From Burkholderiales bacterium (GTDB taxonomy: Bacteria > Pseudomonadota > Gammaproteobacteria > Burkholderiales > Burkholderiaceae_C), in assembly GCA_019509985.1 (NCBI GenBank), contig JAEKLF010000043.1, positions 1-64,000 on the forward strand: a DNA stretch of 64,000 nucleotides, in the 5' to 3' direction. The position numbers were made by a program, and so were the translations under genes. The notes beneath the pieces are model-generated. The model did no database searches. It was not told where the DNA came from and was given only the letters and a program-made list of their open reading frames with translations. This document shows, one piece after another, positions 16,560 through 24,077 of the stretch (positions are counted from its first letter, which is position 1; each line of letters opens with the position of its first letter).

Positions 16560-17819
16560 TCAGTCTTGCAACGCTGCAATCGCGCGCATCACCCGGGCGC
16601 CAATCTGCCGCGTATTCATTTCGTTGCCGCGTTCGTTGAGCGTCAACACATCCAGCTGCGAGGCCAGTTCACGCAAAGCCGGTTTGACGGGCTGCACCGG
16701 CTGGCCATTGCGCTCCAGTTCGATGGAGCCGCTTTCGCGCTGGCGAAGCACGTACTCCTCGTATGAAACCTCGTCGACGACGGCGGTGGTCGGGGTGTAT
16801 ATCAACGGCGCACCCCCGGGCATCAAGGCAAGGATGTTGTTGATCGCCTCTAGCGTCCGCGACCCCCATTGCGTCGAGAAGGCATAGGTCTTGCCGCCGA
16901 GGTGGAAAAGGTCCTCGTCGGCACAGTAGTAACGGTCAAGCGGCTTGCCGGGCAGTTCGCGGCGGAAGCCGCTCTCGTCGAGCTGGCCGTTCGCGGCGAC
17001 GAACATCCGTCCTTCGCGCCATGACACGGCAGCCGCCATGCTTTCAGGTGCCACGCCGCGCCGTATCGCTTCAGCGACCACCTCGTAGATGAGGCGTCGC
17101 TTGGGCAGGTTGACCAGCGTCGTATCGCCCACGCTCAGGTCGTAGCGCGTTGTGTCCTTGGCCTGCCGGCGTGCTGCCGCCTGCTCCATCGTCTTCTCGC
17201 GCAGGGCCACTTGGTACTGTTGTGCGGCAGGAAGTGGGATGAGTTGCTGGACGTCGAGCAGAACTCGCTGATCGATGGAGTGTGGGCGCATCTGTACGCA
17301 GCGGATGTCCAGCCCCTGTTCGTTCAGCCACAACACCGCTGTCGTCAGTTCGACCGAGAAGTCAGACGCTGCCAGAACAATGCGCACGGTCTTGGACAAC
17401 CCCACCGGGCCTTCCTCAGCATCGAGAAACTCACGGATAGCCTGCTCTGGATCGGCATCCGAGCCCTGGGTACGCAGATACTTGCGATGCGCCTCGACGG
17501 CCTGCTCGAACTTCATCGTCGACACCATCGCAGCGTAGCGCAGGGCCTGCAGCTCCATGTGGCCACTGTGGTCGCGCTTGAGTTCGACGATGACCAAGCA
17601 GGCCTCCTCGTCGAGGCAAAGCAGGTCGATACGACGGTTCGCGTCCACCCAGTCACCGAATTCTTCGGCGAGCACCATGGTCTTGACGTCCGGCGTGATA
17701 GCGCCGATGTGCTTGCGAACGGCCTGTTGGATATCGAATCGCTCGCGCAAACCGAGTGCCGTGAAAGTGCTTTGAGCAATAGGCGCGAGGCCCATGCCTG
17801 TCATCTCAAACAGCGCCAT
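16560..17819 (-). CDS. PD-(D/E)XK nuclease-like protein (NucS/DUF91-type N-terminus)
   Basis: A 419-residue soluble protein starting at ATG 17817-17819 (MALFEMTGMGLAPI), with an AGGCAGGA ribosome site. Residues 50-85 carry a restriction-endonuclease-fold signature: EEFGDWVDANRRIDLLCLDE, then LVIVELKRD, giving the D(65)...ExK(79-81) catalytic set, followed by MELQALRYAAMVSTM. The C-terminal part (about 230-340) contains a region like DUF4268/DUF4357-type accessory domains. The natural role is unknown; DNA repair or defence is possible. It begins 41 bases after the DUF1566 lipoprotein gene and could be read through from the export operon, but nothing functional links them. Confidence 0.8.
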   Translation of the reverse strand: MALFEMTGMGLAPIAQSTFTALGLRERFDIQQAVRKHIGAITPDVKTMVLAEEFGDWVDANRRIDLLCLDEEACLVIVELKRDHSGHMELQALRYAAMVSTMKFEQAVEAHRKYLRTQGSDADPEQAIREFLDAEEGPVGLSKTVRIVLAASDFSVELTTAVLWLNEQGLDIRCVQMRPHSIDQRVLLDVQQLIPLPAAQQYQVALREKTMEQAAARRQAKDTTRYDLSVGDTTLVNLPKRRLIYEVVAEAIRRGVAPESMAAAVSWREGRMFVAANGQLDESGFRRELPGKPLDRYYCADEDLFHLGGKTYAFSTQWGSRTLEAINNILALMPGGAPLIYTPTTAVVDEVSYEEYVLRQRESGSIELERNGQPVQPVKPALRELASQLDVLTLNERGNEMNTRQIGARVMRAIAALQD

Positions 17820-17860
17820 TCCTGCCTTTCTCTGCTGACGATACCTCCGGCGCGAGCCGC

Positions 17861-19390
17861 CTACTGGCCAGCCCGCACCAGCCTCAGCACCCGGTTGCCG
17901 GCGCTGCCGGACAGGCCGACGTTGCCGTCCGTGAAGTCCACGTACCAAACGAAGCCCGCCACCGTGGCCGGCGACGAGGTCCAGGCGCTGGCGTTGGGCG
18001 TGCCGGGGAAGCGGCTGTGCTGGATGGCCGGACTGCTGCAGCGCCAGTTGACCAGCGAGGCCAGCTCATTGCGGTTGGGCAGGCGCCAGTCGTTGTAGGT
18101 CTTGCCGGCGCCCGCCGCGTCGGCGTTGACGGCGGTGGCGCGCGCCAGCGCGGCCGAGAAGCTGGCGTGGGTGGTGGCCGAGCCGGTGGCGCAGCTGGAG
18201 CCCGACAGGCCGTCCACGCACTGCATCCACATCAGCCCGGTGCGCGTGTCGCTGATGGTGCCATTGCCGTTGTCGGTGTAGCGCGGCGTCGTCGTGCTGT
18301 CGCAGTCGGCATCGGTCGCGGCCGTGCCGGCGACCAGGCGGGTGGCGAAGGACTTGGCCAGCGGGTTGGTGGCGGACTCGAAGGCGACCGCGCCGGAGCC
18401 GAAGTCCACGACCCAGTTGGCCCGCGTGTCGCCGGCGTAGGTGGTGCCCGTCCACGACGCAATGGCCGCCGTCGTGCCGAGCTTGGGGTCGATGCGCGCG
18501 CCGCTCGTCAGGCCCGCGTCGACCAGGCCCATCAGCTCGGCCGCGGTCGGCAGCCGCCAGTCGCTGCGGCCGCAGTGCGCGCCGGCGTTGGCGGCGTCGG
18601 CCAGCGCCTGGCCGGCGGCCAGCGTGACGGACGCGGCGGAGGTCATGTCCCAGAACAGGCCGGTGACCTGGTCCTGCACGCAGGCGCCGCCGCCGGCCGT
18701 CGCGAAGGAGAAGCCGCTGCGGCCGTCCGCGCCGTCGTTGGTCAGCGCGCTGGCGTCGCGGCCGGCGCTGCCGTCCTGGCCGGCAAGGTCGGTGGCCGAG
18801 CAGGCGACCAGCGCGTTGGCGCTGTTCAGGCATTGCGTGACGCCAGTGTCGTTGAGGCCACCCGCGGCGTTGTTCAGGATGAGCACGCGGTTGGTGGTCG
18901 TGCGGCCTTCCAGCTCGGTCGTGATGTCCAGGCGCTCGTTGGGCTCGAAGCTCGCGTTGGCGCAGGTGACGATGGGCACGGTCACGCTGCTCGCGCCGGC
19001 CGCCACGCTGACGGTGGCTTTCGTCGCGGCGATGAAGTCCACACCGACGCTGTTGCAGCGGTCACCGCCGGTCGCGTCACCGAGGGCGGTGCCGAGGGTG
19101 ACGGCCGAGTAGACGATGTCCACGGGCCCGGTAGCGCCGGCGGCGAGGTTGATCTTGACGCTCAGCGAGCTGCCGGCGACGACGGGGTCGACGCTGACCG
19201 TCAGCGGCCCCTTGGGCGTGGGCGCGGGCGGCGGGGACGAGCCGCCACCACCGCCGCCACCACCGCAGCCTCCGAGCAGGGCGGCGACGCCCAGCAGGCC
19301 GAACAGCCAGGGGCTGCGCGCCGCGGCACGGCCGGCGGGGGCGGGCGGGGCAATCAACGGCAGAGGCGGGCGCGGGACGGTGAGCGTCAT
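17861..19390 (-). CDS. DUF1566-domain lipoprotein in the LEPR-XLL export locus
   Basis: A 509-residue protein starting at ATG 19388-19390. A long N-terminus precedes the lipobox LLGGC (Cys42), followed by eight glycines and a Pro-rich linker. Residues about 65-180 look like a Calx-beta/Ig-like domain (LTVSVDPVVAGSSLSVKINL, TVSVAAGASSVTVPI, then NERLDIT). Two DUF1566 (Lcl C-terminal) repeats follow, each with a WRLPTAAEL / WRLPNRNEL core and tails such as SWTGTTYAGDTRANWVVDF and AWTSSPATVAGFVWYVDFTDG. The start overlaps the SecA-like gene stop (ATGA), so it is translationally coupled to the export genes. It is probably an outer-membrane-anchored surface or accessory protein; exact role unknown. 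Confidence 0.85.
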   Translation of the reverse strand: MTLTVPRPPLPLIAPPAPAGRAAARSPWLFGLLGVAALLGGCGGGGGGGGSSPPPAPTPKGPLTVSVDPVVAGSSLSVKINLAAGATGPVDIVYSAVTLGTALGDATGGDRCNSVGVDFIAATKATVSVAAGASSVTVPIVTCANASFEPNERLDITTELEGRTTTNRVLILNNAAGGLNDTGVTQCLNSANALVACSATDLAGQDGSAGRDASALTNDGADGRSGFSFATAGGGACVQDQVTGLFWDMTSAASVTLAAGQALADAANAGAHCGRSDWRLPTAAELMGLVDAGLTSGARIDPKLGTTAAIASWTGTTYAGDTRANWVVDFGSGAVAFESATNPLAKSFATRLVAGTAATDADCDSTTTPRYTDNGNGTISDTRTGLMWMQCVDGLSGSSCATGSATTHASFSAALARATAVNADAAGAGKTYNDWRLPNRNELASLVNWRCSSPAIQHSRFPGTPNASAWTSSPATVAGFVWYVDFTDGNVGLSGSAGNRVLRLVRAGQ

Positions 19391-21279
19391 GACGGTCTCC
19401 TGACGGGTTCGGGCGAGGGTTGGGGCGGCGGCACCGCAGAGGTGCCGGTGAAGGAGAGTTGCAGCTTGAGCTGGTGCTCGCGCTGCGCCTGGGCTTGCAG
19501 GGCGCGCGCCTGCTGACGGGCGATCTGCCAGCGTAGCAGCGCGAGCGTGACAGTCAGCAGCCGTGGCGCGGCCGCGGGCCAACGCCGGCACAACGCGCGC
19601 AGCGGCGCAGCCAGCGGACCCAGGGCCTGCTGCACCCAGCGCGCGTCGGCATGCAGCAGCAACCGGGCGCTGACCGTGGCGTCCGCGGCCGTGTCCATCA
19701 CGCGGGCGATGAATTGCGCTTCGGTGCGTTGGCTGTCCAGCGGTTCGGTGAACAGGATCTCGATGCGCCGCGCCGGCGCACGGCCGTCGGCCTCGGCGCG
19801 TTCGCGCAGCTGCTGCAGCACGCGCTGCGGGCCGATGCCGGCCAGCACCCAGGGCTCAGCCTTGGCGCCGGGCAGGTCGGCAAAGCGGGCCGCCGCGGTC
19901 AGCTGGCGCAGCACGAAGAGGCGGTGCAGCTCGGGTGGCGCACCGAAGCCGGCCTGCACGCGTGCCTGCCAGTCGGCCTCGTCGCGGCAGGGTTCGGGCG
20001 TGGCACGCAGCGCGGTGGTGGTTTCGTTGGCGTCCGCGCACAGGCCGTGCCGGCGCCACAGCGCGCCCTCCAGCCCGTGCAGGTCGGCGGCAGCGCCGGC
20101 CAGGCGGTGGGCGCTGCCGGCCAGGCCGAGCACGCTGGCGCGTTCGGTGGCGCGGGTGATGGGGTTGAGCGGCACGCCGGCACGGGCCTGGATGGCCTGG
20201 CTGAGCTGCGGCATCAGGCCGCGGTCGGGCAGCACGCGGGCGATGCTGTCGTCCAGGTGCACCTGGGCGTTGCTCAACGTGAAGTGGCGGCCGGGCTGCA
20301 GCAGATCGCGCACCACCAGGGCCTGGCGGAGCAGCCATTCGGCGCGCTCGGGCTGGCGCCACAGCGGCGGCAGTGTCGTGATGAGCTTGCCGGCCAGCGC
20401 CGCGCCGGCGGCCGTCCAGGCCAGGCCCTGCTCGGTGCTCAGCGCGTAGTGGTGAACGGGCTCCAGCAGCTCGACGATGTCGCGGCTGCGCTGGATGGCC
20501 TCGCCGAGCGCCGTGCTGTCGTCGGGCACGGACAGCAGCACCGGGTTGACGGCGTCGTCGAAGAGCACGCGGTCCAGCTCGTCCACCAGCAGCGCGAACA
20601 GGCCGCGCGTGACCAGCAGGCCGGCACCGGCCTCGCCGTGCAGACGCGCTTCCAGGCGCAGCGCGTCGCCGCTGCTGCGCTCGCGGCGGTCGCGCGTCAG
20701 GTCGGCCGTGAAGCGGCGCGCCGGCACGATGACGACGCTGGCCGCGTAGGCGCGGCGCAGCAGTGCGCCGCTGGCGTCCGAGCCGGCCGGCGCGGCGTCG
20801 ATGGCGATCTTCTGGAACAGCGGCAGCAGGCTGCGGCTGGCCTGGGCGGCGGCTTCGTCGTCGGCCGTCATCAGCACGCAGGGCCGGCCGCAGGACGCCC
20901 AGGCCGCAGCTGCCAGGCCCAGGGCCAGGTGGCGCTGGCCGGCCCGCGGCAGCGCGACGGCGCCGCCCAGCACGAGGCGGCAGGCGGCGTCCAGCACGGC
21001 GGTGTCGAGGCGCCAGGCACTTTGCGCGGCGGCCAGCGCCTGGGCCAAGGCCTTGTGCTCGGCGGCGGCGTCCTCGCGGTTCAGCGCGCGCTGCAGGGCC
21101 TGGCCGGCGGTGCGCAGGCTGGCGGCCGGCGCGGTGACCAGCGGCAGGGCATCGTCGACGGCGGCGCGCAGCGCGGCGACCGCGGCCGCGCGCTCGGCCG
21201 GCCTGGGCGCGAAGCCGCGCGCCGGCGCGGTCGCGTCCACGGGCTGGAACCAGGGCGGCGCGAGCAAGGCGCTGGTCAT
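19387..21279 (-). CDS. SecA-like protein with degenerate ATPase motifs
   Basis: A 630-residue protein, shorter than housekeeping SecA (about 900). SecA landmarks can be aligned by eye. GGAVALPRAGQRHLAL (105-120) stands where SecA has its RTGEGKT Walker A. CVLMTADDEAAAQ stands for the VVTVNDYLAQRD region. DELDRVLFDDAVNPVLLS (233-250) stands for DEVDSILIDEARTPLIIS. Residues 341-403 (DRGLMPQLSQAIQARAGVPL, then LGLAGSAHRLAGAAADLHGL) match the GLHQA...LAGMTGTA region. The Walker A GKT is lost while the DE of Walker B remains, so ATPase activity is doubtful. The C-terminal 120 residues end in a Gln/Arg-rich helix. Its start overlaps the M50-fusion stop (ATGA) and its stop overlaps the lipoprotein start. 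Confidence 0.82.
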   Translation of the reverse strand: MTSALLAPPWFQPVDATAPARGFAPRPAERAAAVAALRAAVDDALPLVTAPAASLRTAGQALQRALNREDAAAEHKALAQALAAAQSAWRLDTAVLDAACRLVLGGAVALPRAGQRHLALGLAAAAWASCGRPCVLMTADDEAAAQASRSLLPLFQKIAIDAAPAGSDASGALLRRAYAASVVIVPARRFTADLTRDRRERSSGDALRLEARLHGEAGAGLLVTRGLFALLVDELDRVLFDDAVNPVLLSVPDDSTALGEAIQRSRDIVELLEPVHHYALSTEQGLAWTAAGAALAGKLITTLPPLWRQPERAEWLLRQALVVRDLLQPGRHFTLSNAQVHLDDSIARVLPDRGLMPQLSQAIQARAGVPLNPITRATERASVLGLAGSAHRLAGAAADLHGLEGALWRRHGLCADANETTTALRATPEPCRDEADWQARVQAGFGAPPELHRLFVLRQLTAAARFADLPGAKAEPWVLAGIGPQRVLQQLRERAEADGRAPARRIEILFTEPLDSQRTEAQFIARVMDTAADATVSARLLLHADARWVQQALGPLAAPLRALCRRWPAAAPRLLTVTLALLRWQIARQQARALQAQAQREHQLKLQLSFTGTSAVPPPQPSPEPVRRPS

Positions 21280-23429
21280 AGCCCGTAGCGGTGTTGCAGC
21301 AGCTGCTGCAGGGACGACCAGAGGCGACGGCCCAGCGGCTTGGGCGCCACCGGCACGCGCAGCACGCCGCTCATGCCATGCAGGGCCAAGTCGGCGGGCA
21401 GGGCGCCGGGCGCGAACTCGGCCTGGATCTCGAAGAAGGCCTCGGCGGCCGTCGTGCCGCTGCTGTCGTCGGGGCGGATGGCCAGCTCGCCACCACCGCC
21501 AAAGCCCAGCGACGGCGACATCAGCCGCTGGCGCTGGTAGGGCACCATGCGCAGGCTGGCCAGGCCCAGGGTCTCGCCGCGCCGGCCGGCCAGGCGCAGC
21601 TCGCTCTGGCTGGCCGGCGGCAGCTTGTTGAGCTCGGCCGCGTCGGCCTGGGGCAGCACGGCGGCGAAGCGCAGCGCGCTGCGGTCCACGACCTCGCCGA
21701 CGGGCTGGGCGCGGTCCACCCAGCCGCCCAGGCGCTCGTGCAGCGTCGGGGCGACCCATTCGCCGTCCTGCGGGGCGCGGATTTCCAGCGAGGCGAGCAG
21801 GTTCTCGGTCTCGATGCGGCGGGCGTTCAGCGCGTCCAGCCGCGCCTGGATGGGGCCGACTTCGGCCGGCGTGGCGCTGAGCGCCAGGCCGAGCTGGGCA
21901 CGGGCTTCGGTGATCTGGCCCTGCACCAGCTCCAGCTGCAGGGCCAGCTCGGGGTTGTCGAAGCGGGCCAGCAGTTCGCCCTTGTTGACGCGCTGGCCGT
22001 GGTGCACGGGCAGGGCGGTCAGCCGCGCGGGCGTCTGCAGGTAGATGGGGCTGGACTGGCGGGCCTCGAGCACGCCGGGCAGGCGCAGCGCATGCGGCAG
22101 CGGCAGCACGAACAGCAGCAACCAGGCCAGCAGCAGCACGCCGCCCATCGCCGCCAGCGCACGCGTGCGCAGCAGGCCCGGCGCCACGCGCAGCCAGGCC
22201 CACAGCTTGGTGGCCGGCATCAGCAGCATGGTGATGACGGTGGAGATGACCATCAGCACGCCGACGCCGAACCACTGATCGGTCACATAGGCCAGCACGC
22301 CCAGCGTGACGACCCAGCGGTAGCAGAAGGCCAGCGCGCCGTAGACGGTGAACCAGACGCGCTCGTGGCGGTCCTGCGCCGGCTCGGGGTGCTCGCGTTG
22401 GCCGAACAGCCAGCGCGAACCGTAGTGCAGCCACTGCGCCTGGGCCTTCTGGTAGAGGTTGGGCATCTCGACCAGGTCGGACAGGATGTAGTAGGCGTCG
22501 TAGCGCAGCAGCGGGTTGCCGTTGAAGATCAGGCTGGACAGCGAGCCGACGATCATCACGTTGAAGGCCATGCTGTGCACGCTGCCGTCGGCCGTCGCGG
22601 CCCAGACGACGCAGGCCAGCGCCGCGAGGAAGAGCTCGGCCAGCATGCCCGCCGCGCCGACGTAGGCGCGCTGCCACTTGTTGCGCAGGCCCCAGCTGGC
22701 GGAGGCGTCGACGTAGGGCAGCGGCGCCAGCACCAGCACCATGATGCCGAAGGTGGGCACCTGGCCGCCGTAGCGCTTGCAGACGAAGGCGTGGGCGAGT
22801 TCGTGCACCACCTTCACCAGCGTCGTGGCGACGTAGAGGATGGGCAGGTTGGACAACGACAGCAGGCCCTCGCTGCCGTTGCTGATGGCGCCGTGATGCT
22901 CGAAGGCCGTGCTGGCGCCCCAGCCCACGGCCGCCAACCACACCAGGCCCGCGACGCGGCCCGTGCAGGCGCGGATGAAGGGCAGCATGCGGTCCAGCCA
23001 GCGGTCCAGGCCGAACAGCGGGAAGCGCCAGTACATGAAGGACAGCAGCCGGCCGATGAACTCGCGCGAGCGCTGGCGCTGCAGCCGCTCGGAGATCGCG
23101 TCGGCATGCGGCTGCTCGCGAAAGTACAGCAGGCTGGACAGGTGCAGCTGCGACAGCAGGCGCACGACCTCGTCCTGACCCGGCGTGCCTTCGGGGTGGC
23201 GGCGTGCCAGGTCTTGCCAGATGTCGTCGACGCTGCGCTCGCCGTCGAGTGCGCGCAGGAATTCATAGGCCTGCGGTGTGACGCGGTAGAAGCGGTGCGA
23301 GTAGCCGTCTTCCAGCAGCACCCAGGCCTGGCCGCGGTAGCGCTGCGCCTGGGCCTCGACGGTGGGCAGCAGGGCGACGCGGGCCTGGGCGACCTGGTAC
23401 CAGCTGTCGGAGAGGGTGCCTTGGGTCAT
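21276..23429 (-). CDS. PqqD-like / M50 metalloprotease / HlyD-type adaptor fusion
   Basis: A 717-residue inner-membrane protein starting at ATG 23427-23429 (MTQGTLSDSWYQVAQARVAL). Residues about 28-100 look like a PqqD-type winged-helix domain (GYSHRFYRVTPQAYEFLRAL, VDDIWQDLARRHPE). An M50 site-2-protease-like domain follows, with several membrane segments: the zinc motif HELAH at 209-213 (codons 22791-22805) and a second motif FNGNPLLRYDAYYILSDL (about 300-317). After further TM segments comes a HlyD-like barrel-sandwich region (about 445-700: TPARLTALPVHHGQRVNKGE, LLARFDNPELALQ, paired with APQDGEWVAP). It could cleave or gate the exported protein and link it to the TolC channel. It lies after a 648-bp gap holding the inverted-repeat element and overlaps the SecA-like gene by four bases. 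Confidence 0.88.
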   Translation of the reverse strand: MTQGTLSDSWYQVAQARVALLPTVEAQAQRYRGQAWVLLEDGYSHRFYRVTPQAYEFLRALDGERSVDDIWQDLARRHPEGTPGQDEVVRLLSQLHLSSLLYFREQPHADAISERLQRQRSREFIGRLLSFMYWRFPLFGLDRWLDRMLPFIRACTGRVAGLVWLAAVGWGASTAFEHHGAISNGSEGLLSLSNLPILYVATTLVKVVHELAHAFVCKRYGGQVPTFGIMVLVLAPLPYVDASASWGLRNKWQRAYVGAAGMLAELFLAALACVVWAATADGSVHSMAFNVMIVGSLSSLIFNGNPLLRYDAYYILSDLVEMPNLYQKAQAQWLHYGSRWLFGQREHPEPAQDRHERVWFTVYGALAFCYRWVVTLGVLAYVTDQWFGVGVLMVISTVITMLLMPATKLWAWLRVAPGLLRTRALAAMGGVLLLAWLLLFVLPLPHALRLPGVLEARQSSPIYLQTPARLTALPVHHGQRVNKGELLARFDNPELALQLELVQGQITEARAQLGLALSATPAEVGPIQARLDALNARRIETENLLASLEIRAPQDGEWVAPTLHERLGGWVDRAQPVGEVVDRSALRFAAVLPQADAAELNKLPPASQSELRLAGRRGETLGLASLRMVPYQRQRLMSPSLGFGGGGELAIRPDDSSGTTAAEAFFEIQAEFAPGALPADLALHGMSGVLRVPVAPKPLGRRLWSSLQQLLQHRYGL

Positions 23430-24077
23430 CTTGCTTGCCTTGCCGAAGCAGTCGGTTGGTGGCAAGAGCGGTGCCGGGATTTCGCCCCGGCGGGCGACCT
23501 TCTTTTTGAGCGACCAAAAAGAAGGCAAAAAGTCGCCCCTGTTCCGTCGGCCCTCTGCGAGGGCTGCCCTGCGATGCTCGCAACCCGGGGGCCGCGCAAA
23601 ACTCGCTCCGCTACGCGCCGCTCAAACAGTTGCGCGGAGTCAGTTCTTGAAGCGCGCTGCGCGCGCCCCCCGGGTTGTTGCGCTTCTCGGCTCCTCCAAA
23701 GGGGGGTGACGGAACAGCCGAATACCGAACGGCCGGCGTCAGCCGGCTTGCGGGTTTGGCTGCTGGCTGCTTCGGCTGCTGGCTGTTTCGCGTCACCCCT
23801 TAGAAACCGCCGAGCAGCACAGAACAGCGAGGCGCGCGCGCAGCGCGCTTCGACTTCTGACCCCGCGCAACTGTTTGACCGCAGCGTAGCGGAGGGAGTT
23901 TTGCGCGGGCCTCGTTGTTCGAGCAGCGCAGGGCACCCCGCAGGGGCGGTTTCTTCGGGGCGGTTTTCTTGCCTACTTCTTTGGGCGCCCAAAGAAGTAG
24001 GTCGCCCGCCGGGGCGAACTCCCGGCATGGGCCTTGGCATCAAGCCGAAGTTGGAGAGGCGACCCACACCCATCGCA
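23430..24077. repeat. Dispersed ~560-bp imperfect inverted-repeat element (within 23471-24028)
   Basis: This 648-bp gap in the operon has no credible gene. Arms at about 23471-23700 and 23800-24028 are reverse complements: for example 23590-23673 pairs with 23829-23911 at roughly 90% identity, and TTCGCCCCGGCGGGCGAC near the left end matches the right end. Near the outer edges are two hairpins, 23498-23525 (CCTTCTTTTTG stem) and a perfect 30-base palindrome at 23972-24001. The centre has short GGCTGCTGGCTG-type repeats. The arms translate in several frames into arginine/serine-rich nonsense proteins. I recognise the pattern as a dispersed non-coding repeat of Burkholderiales. The hairpins may act as terminators or RNA-processing sites between the two halves of the operon. 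Confidence 0.75.

Noticed and set aside
19387..22941. A 1,184-residue and a 995-residue (24078-27065) minus-strand reading as single proteins
   Set aside because: Only their C-terminal parts are protein-like. The true starts at 21279 and 26006 overlap upstream stop codons, and the extensions are shadows of the neighbouring genes.
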